From the NCBI RefSeq assembly GCF_004348535.1, contig NZ_SMJX01000066.1:1-33237 (forward strand): a stretch of 33,237 nt of DNA, in the 5' to 3' direction. Under the pieces are notes generated by a model. It saw only the letters and a program-made list of their open reading frames with translations. It was not told the origin of the DNA and did not search any database. This document shows, one piece after another, positions 1 through 7,764 of this stretch. The number at the start of each line of letters is the position of its first letter. Position 1 is the stretch's first letter. A program made the translations under genes and the position numbers. The DNA is from Actinomadura sp. KC216. GTDB lineage: Bacteria; Actinomycetota; Actinomycetes; Streptosporangiales; Streptosporangiaceae.

Positions 1-1
1 G

Positions 2-79
2 CCGGCGGGGGACCCGGGCACCCCCAGCCCGAGCCCCACGTCCAACCCGGCCCCGACCCCGGACACCGGCCAGGGCTGA
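2..79 (+). CDS. C-terminal end of a truncated Pro/Ser/Thr-rich protein (partial)
   Basis: The frame beginning at base 2 stays open to a TGA at 77-79 and encodes about 25 residues rich in Pro, Thr, Ser and Gly, ending in TPDTGQG. Tails of this kind are common at the ends of actinomycete membrane-anchored or secreted proteins. The rest of the gene lies outside the window, so no function can be given. It could also be chance open frame in G+C-rich DNA. The next gene, the exporter on the minus strand, ends 43 bp away and is convergent. Confidence 0.4.
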   Translation, partial: PAGDPGTPSPSPTSNPAPTPDTGQG

Positions 80-122
80 CGCGCCTCCCCGCCGGAGCGG
101 TTCGTCGCGCGGCCCCGGTCCG

Positions 123-1742
123 TCACACCGCGGCGGCGCCGTCGACCGGGGTGTTGCCGCGCCGGACGAGCAGCGCCGCGAGCACGGCGGCGACCGCGAC
201 CGCGCCGGCGACGGTCAGCGCGTTCTGGAAGCCGTCCATGAACGCGAGGTGGCTGCCCGTGGTGATGGCCTCGGCGGCCGGTCCCGACGTTCCGGGCGGG
301 ACGGGCGCGACGCCCTGCGAGACGATCCCGCCCTGGCCCGCGAGCTGCTCCGCCGCCGGGGCCGGGACGCCCGCGCCGGTCAGGCGCCCGAACAGCACGT
401 CGCCCACCTTGGTGGACAGCAGCACGCCCAGTACGGAGGTCCCGAGCACGCCGCCGAGCTGCGCGGCCGTCTGCTGGAGCCCGCCCGCGACGCCGGCGAG
501 GTGCGCGGGCGCGTTGCCGACGATGGCCTCCGTCCCGGCGACGATGACCATCCCGAACGCGAGCCCGACCAGCACGAACCAGGGCCACAGCTCGACGTAG
601 GGGGCGTTCACCCCGATGCGCGCCAGCCCGAACATCGCGGCCGCGGTGAACGCCATGCCGAGCACGAGCGGCAGCCGCGGACCGAACCGGCTGGTCAGCG
701 CGCCCGCCAGCGGGGACGCGACGATGAACACGGCGGTCATCGGCAGCATCCGGACGCCCGCGTCCACCGGGCTCATGCCGTGCACCTGCTGCAGGTAGAG
801 GGTGATGAAGAAGACCGTCCCGAACATCCCGAAGAAGCCGAGGATGATCAGCCCGGTCGCCGCCGACAGCGACACCGAGCGGAACAGCCCGAGCGGCAGC
901 AGCGGGCGCTCGACCCGCAGCTCGTTCCAGACGAACGCGGCGAACAGCACGGCCGACACGGCGAACGACACCAGCGGGACCGCGTCCCCGAAGCCGTCCT
1001 CACCGGCCTTGATCAGGCCCCAGACCAGCCCGAACAGCGCGCCGGTGAGCAGTGCGACGCCGGGCAGGTCGAACGAGCCGACGGCCTCCTCGTCGCGCGA
1101 CTCGCGGATCACCCACAGGCCGACGAGGAGCGCGACAATGCCGAGCGGGGCGTTCAGGAAGAACACCGACTCCCAGCTGACGTTCTCGACCAGGACGCCG
1201 GCGACGATCGGGCCGCCCGCGATGGAGATGCCGACCGTGGAGCCCCAGACGCCGATGGCGGTGTTGAGCTTGTCGGCGGGGAACGTGTTGCGCAGGATCG
1301 CGAGGCTGGCCGGTTGCAGGAGCGCCCCCGCGAAGCCCTGCACCACGCGCCAGAAGATGACCATCCCGAGGCCGCCCGACAGGCCGATCAGCACCGAGGA
1401 GATCGCGAAGCCGATCACGCCCGCGAGGAACGTCCGCTTGCGCCCGAACCGGTCGGCGATCTTCCCTGCCGGGATCAGCGTGACGGCGAGCGCCAGCAGG
1501 TAGGCGTTGGTGACCCACTGCAGCCCGGACAGGCTCGCGCCGAGGTCCTTGGCGATGGCCGGGTTGGCGATGGACACGACGGTCGCGTCCAGGCCGACCA
1601 TCATGACGCCGAGCGCGACGGCGACCAGCGTGAGCCAGGGATGGCCGTGGCCGGATCTCGCGGGGCGGCCGCGCGCCCTGTCGCGCGGCGGTGCGTGGAC
1701 GGCGCCCGGCTCCAGCGTCTCGGCGCCCTTGGACTGACTCAT
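123..1742 (-). CDS. MFS drug exporter, DHA2 (EmrB/QacA, 14-TM) family
   Basis: This 539-residue protein is an integral membrane transporter of the drug:H+ antiporter-2 family. After a polar N-terminus of about 35 residues the first helix carries the family signature around GLDATVVSIANPAI. The loop after TM2 holds the MFS motif A (GKIADRFGRKR). The length and run of hydrophobic segments fit 14 helices, and the protein ends in a short polar tail. The ATG at 1740-1742 has a GGAAGG ribosome site just upstream. The gene is divergent from a TetR regulator across 179 bp that holds two inverted repeats, the usual arrangement of a substrate-induced efflux pump and its repressor. The substrate cannot be read from the sequence; antibiotics, dyes or a native metabolite are all possible. 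Confidence 0.9.
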   Translation of the reverse strand: MSQSKGAETLEPGAVHAPPRDRARGRPARSGHGHPWLTLVAVALGVMMVGLDATVVSIANPAIAKDLGASLSGLQWVTNAYLLALAVTLIPAGKIADRFGRKRTFLAGVIGFAISSVLIGLSGGLGMVIFWRVVQGFAGALLQPASLAILRNTFPADKLNTAIGVWGSTVGISIAGGPIVAGVLVENVSWESVFFLNAPLGIVALLVGLWVIRESRDEEAVGSFDLPGVALLTGALFGLVWGLIKAGEDGFGDAVPLVSFAVSAVLFAAFVWNELRVERPLLPLGLFRSVSLSAATGLIILGFFGMFGTVFFITLYLQQVHGMSPVDAGVRMLPMTAVFIVASPLAGALTSRFGPRLPLVLGMAFTAAAMFGLARIGVNAPYVELWPWFVLVGLAFGMVIVAGTEAIVGNAPAHLAGVAGGLQQTAAQLGGVLGTSVLGVLLSTKVGDVLFGRLTGAGVPAPAAEQLAGQGGIVSQGVAPVPPGTSGPAAEAITTGSHLAFMDGFQNALTVAGAVAVAAVLAALLVRRGNTPVDGAAAV

Positions 1743-1802
1743 CAGCGACCTTCCAGGTGGCGTGTAGGCGATCTTCGATCTCCGACGTGACGGGACTCAA
1801 AC

Positions 1803-1828
1803 TGTCATGGGATGACACATGTCGTCAA
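1803..1828 (-). promoter_or_regulatory. Candidate exporter promoter with TetR operator (TGTCAT-GGG-ATGACA)
   Basis: A perfect 6-3-6 inverted repeat, TGTCATGGGATGACA, occupies 1803-1817 in the divergent exporter/TetR interval. On the minus strand a TTGACG hexamer (1823-1828) lies 17 bp before a weak -10-like ACAGTT (1800-1805), so the repeat would fill the spacer and overlap the -10. A TetR repressor bound there would block exporter transcription. The repeat is seen directly; the promoter and the bound protein are inferred. Confidence 0.4.
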
Positions 1829-1843
1829 ATGCCGCTCGTCAGA

Positions 1844-1864
1844 GTGAGACATGATTCATCTCAC
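1844..1864. promoter_or_regulatory. Second inverted repeat in the exporter/TetR interval
   Basis: The arms GTGAGA (1844-1849) and TCTCAC (1859-1864) flank a 9-bp centre that itself contains the palindrome ATGATTCAT (1851-1859, offset by one base). It lies upstream of both divergent genes and could be a second site for the TetR regulator. No experimental link can be made from sequence alone. Confidence 0.35.
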
Positions 1865-1886
1865 GACAACATTCAGCCGGTGACGC

Positions 1887-1915
1887 TTGGCTCGGGATCA
1901 CCGGCTGGCTACACT
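1887..1915 (+). promoter_or_regulatory. Candidate leaderless promoter of the TetR gene
   Basis: TTGGCT (1887-1892) and TACACT (1910-1915) are separated by 17 bp, and each matches four of six consensus positions. The A of the ATG at 1922 is the seventh base after the -10, so transcription would start at or next to the start codon. No ribosome site is obvious between the -10 and the ATG. Both points suggest a leaderless mRNA, which is common for actinobacterial regulators. Confidence 0.4.
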
Positions 1916-1921
1916 TCGCAC

Positions 1922-2587
1922 ATGACCGCGACCGCCCCCGAGACCGGTTCCACCGGTCCCGGATCCCAGCCCCCGGGCCGGCGCGAACGCAAGAAGCAGC
2001 GCACCCGCGACGCGCTCGTCGACGCCGCGTTCTCCCTCTTCGCCGAGAAGGGCTTCGACGCGACCACCGTCGAGGAGATCGCCGACGCCGTGGACGTCTC
2101 GTCCCGCACGTTCTTCCGCTACTTCGCCTCGAAAGAGGACGTCGCGCTCACCTTCCAGGAGGAGCAGCTCCGCGCCGTCCTGGCGGCGCTCGCCGCGCGC
2201 CCCGCCGACGAGCCGATCATGACGGCGCTGCGCCGCACCGTGGTGGAGATCGCCCGCGCCGGCGAGCGCGGCGAGCTCGGCTTCGACCCGGAGCGGTTCA
2301 ACTGCATGTTCGAGATGGTGAGCCAGAGCCCGGCCCTCATGGCGGGCAGCCTGGAGCGCGCGCAGAAGAAGCAGGCGCTGCTGACCGAGGTCATCGCCGA
2401 GCGGCTCGGCCTCGACCCCGCCACCGACCTGCGCCCGCACGTCATCGCCGGCGTGGCGACCTGCGGCTTCCAGGCCGCCACCGACGCGCTGCGCCGCTAC
2501 CCCGACGCGTTCGGCTCGATCTCCGAGACCGTCGACCGGGCCTTCGCCATCCTCGAGAACGGCTTCGAGGAACCGCCGCCGGACTGA
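1922..2587 (+). CDS. TetR/AcrR-family transcriptional regulator (exporter-linked)
   Basis: This 221-residue protein has an N-terminal TetR DNA-binding domain at about residues 25-72, including LVDAAFSLFAEKGFDATTV and the recognition-helix region DVSSRTFFRYFASKEDV. The rest is an all-helical ligand-binding domain. The ATG at 1922 was chosen because the TetR alignment begins shortly after it and a promoter-like pair is placed for a leaderless start. The same frame is open further upstream, but that part has no TetR-like character and covers the operator region. The gene is divergent from the DHA2 exporter, so it most likely represses the exporter and itself until a ligand binds. The ligand is unknown. 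Confidence 0.85.
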   Translation: MTATAPETGSTGPGSQPPGRRERKKQRTRDALVDAAFSLFAEKGFDATTVEEIADAVDVSSRTFFRYFASKEDVALTFQEEQLRAVLAALAARPADEPIMTALRRTVVEIARAGERGELGFDPERFNCMFEMVSQSPALMAGSLERAQKKQALLTEVIAERLGLDPATDLRPHVIAGVATCGFQAATDALRRYPDAFGSISETVDRAFAILENGFEEPPPD

Positions 2588-2623
2588 CGCCCGCGCGGTT
2601 CGAGACGGCGAAGACCGGCGGGG

Positions 2624-3796
2624 TCAGCGCGGGGCCCGGGGCAGGCCCAGGCCGATCATCGCGATCAGCTCGCGCTGGATCTCGTTGACGCCGCCGCCGA
2701 ACGTCAGCACCAGCGCGCCCTTCGCGAGCCGGTCGGCCGCCTCGACGAACTCGGCGGTCTCCGGGTCGCCGGGGTCGCCGTGCCGGGCGAGGACGTCGCC
2801 GACGATCCGGCCGACCTCCTGCACCCGCTCCGAGGCGTAGATCTTGGTGGCGGACGCGTCCGGGGCGCCGAGCCAGCCGAGATCCTGGTTCGCGGCGACC
2901 TGCCAGTTCAGCAGCTCGTTCACGCGCAGGTAGGCGTGCACGCGCGCGACCGCGCGGCGGACCGCGGGCGTCTCGATCAGCGGCCGCCCGTCCGGCCCGG
3001 CGGTGCCGCGGGCCCAGCGCTCCAGCCGGACGTGCACGTGCCCGATGTTCCCGGCCGGGCCGAGCGTGACCCGCTCGTGGTTGAGCTGGCTGACGATGAG
3101 GTCCCAGCCCTTGTTCGGCTCGCCGATCAGCATGTCCGCCGGGACGCGGACGTCCTGGAAGTACGTCGAGTTGGTGTGGTGGCGGCCGTCCATGGTGATG
3201 ATCGGCGTCCAGGAGAAGCCCCGGTCCTCGCAGTCGACGATGAGCATCGAGATGCCCTTGTGCTTCTTCGCGTCCGGGTCGGTGCGCGCGGCGAGCCACA
3301 CGTAGTCGGCGGTGTGCGCGGCGGAGGTGAATATCTTCTGGCCGTTCACGACGTAGTGGTCGCCGTCCCGGACGGCGGTGGTGCGCAGCGCGGCGAGGTC
3401 GGTGCCCGCGCCCGGCTCGCTGTAGCCGACCGCGAAATGGCACTCCCCGGCGAGGATGCGCGGGATGAAGAACTCCTTCTGCGCGTCCGTCCCGTACTGC
3501 AGGATCGTCGGCGCGACGGAGTTGAGCGTGATGAGCGGGTAGGTGACCTCGGCACGGGCGATCTCGGTCGCGAAGATCGTCTGCTCGACCGGGCCGTAGC
3601 CGCGGCCGCCGTACTCCTTCGGCAGCGCGACGCCGAGCATCCCGTCGCGGCCGAGGCGGCGGCAGTGCTCCAGGTAGGCGGGGCCGAACGGGTCGTCCCG
3701 GACGGCGGCGCGCTGCTCCGCGTCCAGGCAGTTCTCGAAGTACTCGCGCAGCTCGGCGCGCAGCTTCTTCTGCTCGCCGGTCAGGTCGATGAACAT
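2624..3796 (-). CDS. fadE29: Acyl-CoA dehydrogenase, FadE29/ChsE2-like (steroid side chain)
   Basis: This 390-residue FAD enzyme has the full acyl-CoA dehydrogenase fold. Its N-terminus (MFIDLTGEQ), the block GYSEPGAGTDLAALRTTAVR, the stretch KKHKGISMLIVD and the C-terminal ITFGGGVNE-like segment (LTFGGGVNEIQRE) closely resemble remembered M. tuberculosis FadE29. In that organism FadE28 and FadE29 form a heterotetramer that dehydrogenates 3-oxo-4-pregnene-20-carboxyl-CoA in the last beta-oxidation cycle of the cholesterol side chain. The start used is the ATG at 3794-3796, which overlaps the TGA of the upstream fadE28-like gene by one base (TGATG). A GTG three bases earlier, giving GTGA, is an alternative. 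The pair faces a KstR-like regulator and KstR-like operators. Assignment to steroid degradation rests on similarity plus this context. Confidence 0.85.
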   Translation of the reverse strand: MFIDLTGEQKKLRAELREYFENCLDAEQRAAVRDDPFGPAYLEHCRRLGRDGMLGVALPKEYGGRGYGPVEQTIFATEIARAEVTYPLITLNSVAPTILQYGTDAQKEFFIPRILAGECHFAVGYSEPGAGTDLAALRTTAVRDGDHYVVNGQKIFTSAAHTADYVWLAARTDPDAKKHKGISMLIVDCEDRGFSWTPIITMDGRHHTNSTYFQDVRVPADMLIGEPNKGWDLIVSQLNHERVTLGPAGNIGHVHVRLERWARGTAGPDGRPLIETPAVRRAVARVHAYLRVNELLNWQVAANQDLGWLGAPDASATKIYASERVQEVGRIVGDVLARHGDPGDPETAEFVEAADRLAKGALVLTFGGGVNEIQRELIAMIGLGLPRAPR

Positions 3797-4941
3797 CACG
3801 CCCTACCTTTCTGGGGGCGACCCCCAGACCCCCGAGGCTGCAGGAGAAGCTCGCCGAGTGCGTCGAGGGTGTCGTCGGCGCCGCCGAGGAGGTGCGCGCA
3901 CTGCTTGCCCCAGGCGAAGTAGCGGTGCAGCGGATACGTGACGTCCAGGCCGATGCCGCCGTGCAGGTGCTGGCACGTGTAGAGCGCCTCCACGACGGGG
4001 CCGCAGGCGTTGAACGCGGCGACGGCGAGGACCTCGTCGGTGTCGGCGGCGCCCTCGGCGAGACGCCACACGCCCGCCCAGACGGCCACGTCCAGCGCGC
4101 GCTTGGCGATGTAGACGTCGCCGATCTGCATGGTGACCGCCTGGAACTGCGCGAGGACGCGGTCGAACTGCTCGCGCGTCTTGACGTACTCCTTCGTCAG
4201 TTCCAGCGCGCCTTCGATGACGCCGGACGCGAGCGACACCGCCCCGGCGACGGCGGTGCGGCGCAGCGTGTCCCAGGCTGCGCCGTCGGCGGTCCCGCCG
4301 AGCAGGGCGTCAGGCCCGACCCGGACGCCGCCGAGCGCGACGCGCGACAGCGGCTCGGTGGTCGCGGACGGCTGCCGCGTGATCGTCACGGCCGCGGGCT
4401 CCACGAGGAACACGCCGACTCCCTCGCCCTCGACGCGGGCGGGGATAAGGATGCGTGATGCCTCCCGCGCGTACGGCACGAACGTTTTCACACCGTCGAG
4501 GACGAAACCGCCGCCATCGCCGTCCGGCCGCGCCGTCGCCGCGATCCGCCCGGGAGGGCCGAGCTCGCGGTACGCGCCCGTCAGGACGGTCTCCCCTTCG
4601 ATGAGCGGGCCGAGCAGTTCGCGCTGCGCGGGGGTGCCGTGCAGCCCGATCGGGACGGCCGCGAGCGCGAGCGACGCGTACACCGGGACGGGAGCGACCG
4701 CCGCGCCGGCCTCCCGCAGGAGGACGGCGAGCCCGACCGGCCCGAGTCCCGCGCCGCCGGCGTCCTCCGGCAGGACGGCGCCGAGCAGCCCGGCCCGGGC
4801 GAGGGCCGTCCAGGCCGCGGCGTCGTACGGCGCGCCGCCCCGCTCGAACGCCTCCAGCCGCTCCCGCGCCGCCTCGCGGGCGAGCAGGCCGGCCGCGAGC
4901 CCCTGGAGCTCCCGCCGGGGTTCGTCGAGGGTGAAGTCCAC
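3796..4941 (-). CDS. fadE28: Acyl-CoA dehydrogenase, FadE28/ChsE1-like partner subunit
   Basis: This 381-residue protein is the divergent type of acyl-CoA dehydrogenase that pairs with FadE29. The C-terminal block CQHLHGGIGLDVTYPLHRYF is nearly the same as remembered M. tuberculosis FadE28. The open frame extends further upstream, but the GTG at 4939-4941 gives the expected start (VDFTLDEPRREL) and has GAAGGGAG seven bases before it. The upstream extension would also read through the operator region. The gene is first in a two-gene operon and overlaps fadE29 by one base. In the family the two chains are both needed for a working enzyme with a shared active site. A KstR-like palindrome lies 31 bp upstream of the start. 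Confidence 0.85.
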   Translation of the reverse strand: MDFTLDEPRRELQGLAAGLLAREAARERLEAFERGGAPYDAAAWTALARAGLLGAVLPEDAGGAGLGPVGLAVLLREAGAAVAPVPVYASLALAAVPIGLHGTPAQRELLGPLIEGETVLTGAYRELGPPGRIAATARPDGDGGGFVLDGVKTFVPYAREASRILIPARVEGEGVGVFLVEPAAVTITRQPSATTEPLSRVALGGVRVGPDALLGGTADGAAWDTLRRTAVAGAVSLASGVIEGALELTKEYVKTREQFDRVLAQFQAVTMQIGDVYIAKRALDVAVWAGVWRLAEGAADTDEVLAVAAFNACGPVVEALYTCQHLHGGIGLDVTYPLHRYFAWGKQCAHLLGGADDTLDALGELLLQPRGSGGRPQKGRA

Positions 4942-4971
4942 GCATCCGCTCCCTTCCGGACAACGCGAAAG

Positions 4972-4985
4972 TAGAACAGATTCTA
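4972..4985. promoter_or_regulatory. KstR-like operator between fadE28 and kstR (near-match)
   Basis: TAGAACAGATTCTA matches the KstR consensus TnnAACnnGTTnnA at every defined position except one (ATT for GTT) and keeps the palindromic outer arms TAGAA/TTCTA. It lies 31 bp upstream of the fadE28 start. The same TAGAAC...TTCTA pattern is perfect upstream of the P450 at 28439, which supports a shared regulator. Confidence 0.65.
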
Positions 4986-5037
4986 GTCTGTGTCCAGAGG
5001 GCGGGCATGAGGCCATGCGGCCACGCCGGGCAGATTT

Positions 5038-5051
5038 GATAACAGGTTCTT
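5038..5051. promoter_or_regulatory. Second KstR-like core site, nearer kstR
   Basis: GATAACAGGTTCTT keeps the inner AACnnGTT core of the KstR motif but lacks the outer T and A. It lies 64 bp upstream of the kstR GTG, where an autoregulatory site would be expected. It is weaker evidence than the other boxes. Confidence 0.4.
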
Positions 5052-5115
5052 GTGCGGGTTGTATCCTTGGGGGGAGGCGCCGGATCACCGACCGACCGCT
5101 GAGAAGGGAACGACC

Positions 5116-5760
5116 GTGACCGCAGAGCCGACAATGACCGGGGACGAGACCCGGGGGCAGGCGGCCGGCCCCGCGCGGCAGGCGGGCGTGCGCTCGCGCG
5201 GCCAGCACCAGCGGCGCAAGCGTATCGTCCAGGCCGCCGCGGCGCTCGCGTCGCGCGGCGGCATCGAGGCGATGCAGATGCGCACCGTGTCCGAGCGGGC
5301 CGGGGTCGCGCTCGGCACCCTCTACCGCTACTTCCCGTCCAAGATGGACCTGGTCGTCGCCGTCGTCGGCGAGGAGCTCGACCTCCTCGAAGGCAGCATC
5401 GAGCGCCGCCCGCCGCGCGCCGGGGACCCGCCGCAGCGCGCCGTCGAGGTGCTGATGCGCGCCACCCGCGGGCTGATGCGCGAGCCCGAGCTGGCGGAGG
5501 CGCTGATCCGCTCGCTGCTGCTGTCGGACGTCAAGACCGACTTCGGCGAGCGGATGACCGGCCTGCTGCTGCGCGCCGCCTCCGGCTCCCCGGACGGCGG
5601 CGCCGACATCCCGGCCGACGACCCGCGCCGGCTCGTCGCCCGCGCGCTCGCCGGCATCTGGACCATGGAGATGATCGAGATGCTGCGCGGCAACGCCACC
5701 GCCGAGGAGATCCAGGCCCGGCTGGAGATATCCGCCGCCCGCCTCCTCATCGACGCGTGA
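5116..5760 (+). CDS. kstR: TetR-family regulator of steroid catabolism, KstR-like
   Basis: This 214-residue TetR regulator has an N-terminal domain that follows remembered M. tuberculosis KstR closely: QRRKRIVQAAAALASRGG, then EAMQMRTVSERAGVALGTLYRYFPSK at about residues 50-78. KstR represses cholesterol-uptake and side-chain/ring degradation genes and is released by CoA thioesters of steroid intermediates. The GTG at 5116 has GAGAAGGGA about six bases upstream. Upstream in-frame sequence is operator DNA and was excluded. The gene is divergent from the fadE28-fadE29 pair, and KstR-type palindromes occur here and before the thiolase and the P450 at 26-29 kb. Self-repression and control of those genes are therefore expected. 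A different TetR with a similar DNA-binding domain remains possible. Confidence 0.8.
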   Translation: MTAEPTMTGDETRGQAAGPARQAGVRSRGQHQRRKRIVQAAAALASRGGIEAMQMRTVSERAGVALGTLYRYFPSKMDLVVAVVGEELDLLEGSIERRPPRAGDPPQRAVEVLMRATRGLMREPELAEALIRSLLLSDVKTDFGERMTGLLLRAASGSPDGGADIPADDPRRLVARALAGIWTMEMIEMLRGNATAEEIQARLEISAARLLIDA

Positions 5761-5811
5761 GCGTTCGAGCCGAATCGAATCAACATTGAAATACCACTTG
5801 TAAGCGATTTA

Positions 5812-5840
5812 TTGCTGCGGTTTATACGCCGCTCTACAGT
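5812..5840 (+). promoter_or_regulatory. Candidate promoter of the secreted protease
   Basis: TTGCTG (5812-5817) and TACAGT (5835-5840) are exactly 17 bp apart within an unusually A+T-rich stretch of the 136-bp gap between kstR and the protease. This leaves a leader of about 50 bases ending in AGGAG (5886-5890) before the ATG at 5897. The -35 match is only partial. Confidence 0.35.
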
Positions 5841-5896
5841 CCCGGCATTGGGCGCCCAAACCTCTCCCAACCCCCACCCCCAAACAGGAGAGCCAC

Positions 5897-7336
5897 ATGG
5901 CCCGCAAACACCTGCTGCTGGGCATCACGGTCGGGACCTGCCTGGCCGCGGCGCTGGCGACCCCAGCGCTCGCGGACACGGCGTCCCCGGCCGCCCGGCA
6001 GCAGACCGCGGCAACGACGCCGCGACCAGTCGGCCCGATCGGAAAGACCGCCGCCATTCAGAAGAACCTCCGGGTATCGCTCGGAGCCGAGTTCGGCGGC
6101 GCCTGGGTGAAGAACGGCTCCCAGGTCGTCGTCGCCACCACCGACGCCGCCGCCACCACCGAGATCAAGGCGGCCGGCGCGCAGCCGAAGGTGGTGAAGT
6201 ACAGCGAACGGCAGCTCAGCGGCGAGCTGTCGAAGCTGAACAGGCACTCCCGCTCCGCCGCGAAGTCCGTGACCTCGTGGTACGTCGACGCCGAGAGCAA
6301 CACCGTCGTCGTCAACACCTCCGACCGGGCCGCCGCGAAGCGGTTCCTGAAGGCCAGCGGCGTCAACGCGTCGGCGGTCCGGATCGTCCGGTCGGCGGAG
6401 AAGCCCCGCCTCGTCTACGACATCATCGGCGGCGAGCGGTACTGGACGACCCAGTACGGCTGCTCCGTCGCGTTCGCCGTCACCGGCGGGTTCATGACGG
6501 CCGGGCACTGCGGCGACACCGGCGAGACGACGCAGGGCGCGAACCGGGTCGCGCAGGGCACGTTCGGCGGCTCCTCGTTCCCCGGCAACGACTACGCGTG
6601 GGTCGACACCAACAGCCAGTGGACCCCCACCCCCAAGGTCAACAGGTACGACGGGACCTACGAGACGATCCTCGGCGCGACCGAGGCGCCCGTCGGCACG
6701 CAGGTGTGCCGGTCGGGCGGCACGACCAGCACGCGGATCTGGTGCGGCCCCATCCAGCAGCGGAACGCGACCGTCAACTACCCCGAGGGCACCGTCACCG
6801 GCCTGATCCGCGCCAACGTCTGCGCCGACCCCGGCGACTCCGGCGGCGCGCTGTTCACCCAGACGGGCGGGCAGGCGCAGGGCATCACGTCCGGCACGTC
6901 CGGCAGCTGCAACAACGGCCAGGACAGCAGCGACCAGACCTGGTTCAACCCCGTCGGCGAGGTCCTGCAGATCCTCGCGCAGGACGGCCGTGAGCTCATC
7001 ACCGAGGACGGCGGCCCAGGCCCCGGCACCTGCGACGGCCACCAGACCCAGGTGACCGACTCGCTGACGTCGGGCGCCAGCGACTACCAGCCGTCCGGCA
7101 ACTACACGACGACGGCGACCGGCGCGCACACCGCGTGCCTCGACGGCCCCGACGGCGTCGACTTCGACGTCTACCTGCAGAAGCTGAACGGGACCACCTG
7201 GCAGACCGTCGCCTTCTCGATCAGCCCGACCCCCGACGAGACCATCAACTACACCGGCACCGCCGGAACCTACCGGTACCGCGTGCACGCCTACAGCGGC
7301 AACGGTGACTACACCTTCGGATTCAGCAAGCCATAA
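5897..7336 (+). CDS. Secreted S1 serine protease (streptogrisin/alpha-lytic type) with pro-domain and C-terminal domain
   Basis: This 479-residue preproprotein is exported by the Sec route. Residues 1-26 are a signal peptide ending PALA, with cleavage before DTAS. Residues about 27-175 are a pro-region of the alpha-lytic protease type, which in the family acts as a folding chaperone and inhibitor. The chymotrypsin-fold domain follows, with the triad H204 (TAGHC), D232 (NDYAW) and S315 (GDSGGAL). The pairs C189/C205 and C271/C283 are placed like the family disulfides. After a Gly/Pro linker near residue 372, residues 380-479 form a beta-rich domain resembling the bacterial pre-peptidase C-terminal (PPC) type, probably for substrate binding or removed on maturation. 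AGGAG lies six bases before the ATG. The gene appears to be transcribed alone and ends in a strong hairpin. Confidence 0.9.
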   Translation: MARKHLLLGITVGTCLAAALATPALADTASPAARQQTAATTPRPVGPIGKTAAIQKNLRVSLGAEFGGAWVKNGSQVVVATTDAAATTEIKAAGAQPKVVKYSERQLSGELSKLNRHSRSAAKSVTSWYVDAESNTVVVNTSDRAAAKRFLKASGVNASAVRIVRSAEKPRLVYDIIGGERYWTTQYGCSVAFAVTGGFMTAGHCGDTGETTQGANRVAQGTFGGSSFPGNDYAWVDTNSQWTPTPKVNRYDGTYETILGATEAPVGTQVCRSGGTTSTRIWCGPIQQRNATVNYPEGTVTGLIRANVCADPGDSGGALFTQTGGQAQGITSGTSGSCNNGQDSSDQTWFNPVGEVLQILAQDGRELITEDGGPGPGTCDGHQTQVTDSLTSGASDYQPSGNYTTTATGAHTACLDGPDGVDFDVYLQKLNGTTWQTVAFSISPTPDETINYTGTAGTYRYRVHAYSGNGDYTFGFSKP

Positions 7337-7354
7337 CACGCTGTCGCCAGTCTT

Positions 7355-7389
7355 CCCCGGCCGTCCCTCCCCAATCTGGACGGCCGGGG
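7355..7389 (+). terminator. Hairpin terminator after the protease
   Basis: A perfect 12-bp stem, CCCCGGCCGTCC (7355-7366) with GGACGGCCGGGG (7378-7389), encloses an 11-base loop and begins 18 bp after the protease stop. There is no long U tract, which is usual for actinomycete terminators. Confidence 0.75.
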
Positions 7390-7485
7390 ATGCCTTCGTT
7401 AGTACCCTGAGGCACGACAGCGCCAGGACGATCCCCGGCCGGTCCGGGTGCGAATCGGCCGGTTCCAGGATGAGAAGGTGTGCCA

Positions 7486-7719
7486 GTGACCGAGCAGGAA
7501 CCGATCCTCAGCGACGGGGTCATCATCGAGTTCGTCGATGGCAAGGACGTCCCCGTCCAGCACAAGGACTTCGGTGAGCGGGCCGTCGTCATGCGTGACG
7601 CGAAGAACCCGGAGGGCCCGATCCTCTACTTCACCGAGGCCGAGTGGGACGCCTTCATCGCGGGCGTCAAGGACGGCGAGTTCGACGACCTCCTGGAAGA
7701 CCCTACCGAGGCTTCCTGA
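7486..7719 (+). CDS. Small DUF397-like protein
   Basis: This 77-residue acidic protein carries the C-terminal half of the DUF397 signature: VVMRDAKNPEGPILYFTEAEWDAFIAGVKDGEFDDL. The usual N-terminal W-KSS-Y/R-S segment is not recognisable. DUF397 proteins are small actinomycete proteins usually next to a helix-turn-helix partner, often linked to development or antitoxin-like roles, and their biochemistry is poorly known. The GTG at 7486 was chosen because AGAAGG (7473-7478) lies seven bases before it; the GTG at 7480 would be only one base from that site. The gene stands alone between two hairpins, with no HTH partner beside it. Confidence 0.65.
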   Translation: MTEQEPILSDGVIIEFVDGKDVPVQHKDFGERAVVMRDAKNPEGPILYFTEAEWDAFIAGVKDGEFDDLLEDPTEAS

Positions 7720-7730
7720 CCCAGGTTGTG

Positions 7731-7763
7731 CATGCCCCCGGCGCCTTTCTCGCCGGGGGCATG
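7731..7763. terminator. Bidirectional hairpin terminator between DUF397 gene and allantoicase
   Basis: A perfect 13-bp stem, CATGCCCCCGGCG (7731-7743) with CGCCGGGGGCATG (7751-7763), encloses a 7-base loop. It lies 11 bp after the DUF397 stop and one base from the end of the convergent allantoicase gene, so it can serve both transcripts. Confidence 0.75.
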
Positions 7764-7764
7764 T

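Noticed and set aside
5897..7336. Possible horizontal acquisition of the protease because of the A+T-rich upstream stretch
   Set aside because: The coding region has the same G+C-rich third-position usage as its neighbours, and the A+T-rich part is short and best explained as a promoter.
5834..7339. 501-residue open frame on the minus strand opposite the protease gene
   Set aside because: It has low-complexity Ala/Gly/Val/Arg content and no family features, whereas the plus strand encodes a protease with signal peptide, triad and ribosome site. Long antisense frames are expected in such G+C-rich DNA. The same reasoning removes the other long antisense frames, for example opposite the exporter, xdhA, the thiolase and the P450s.
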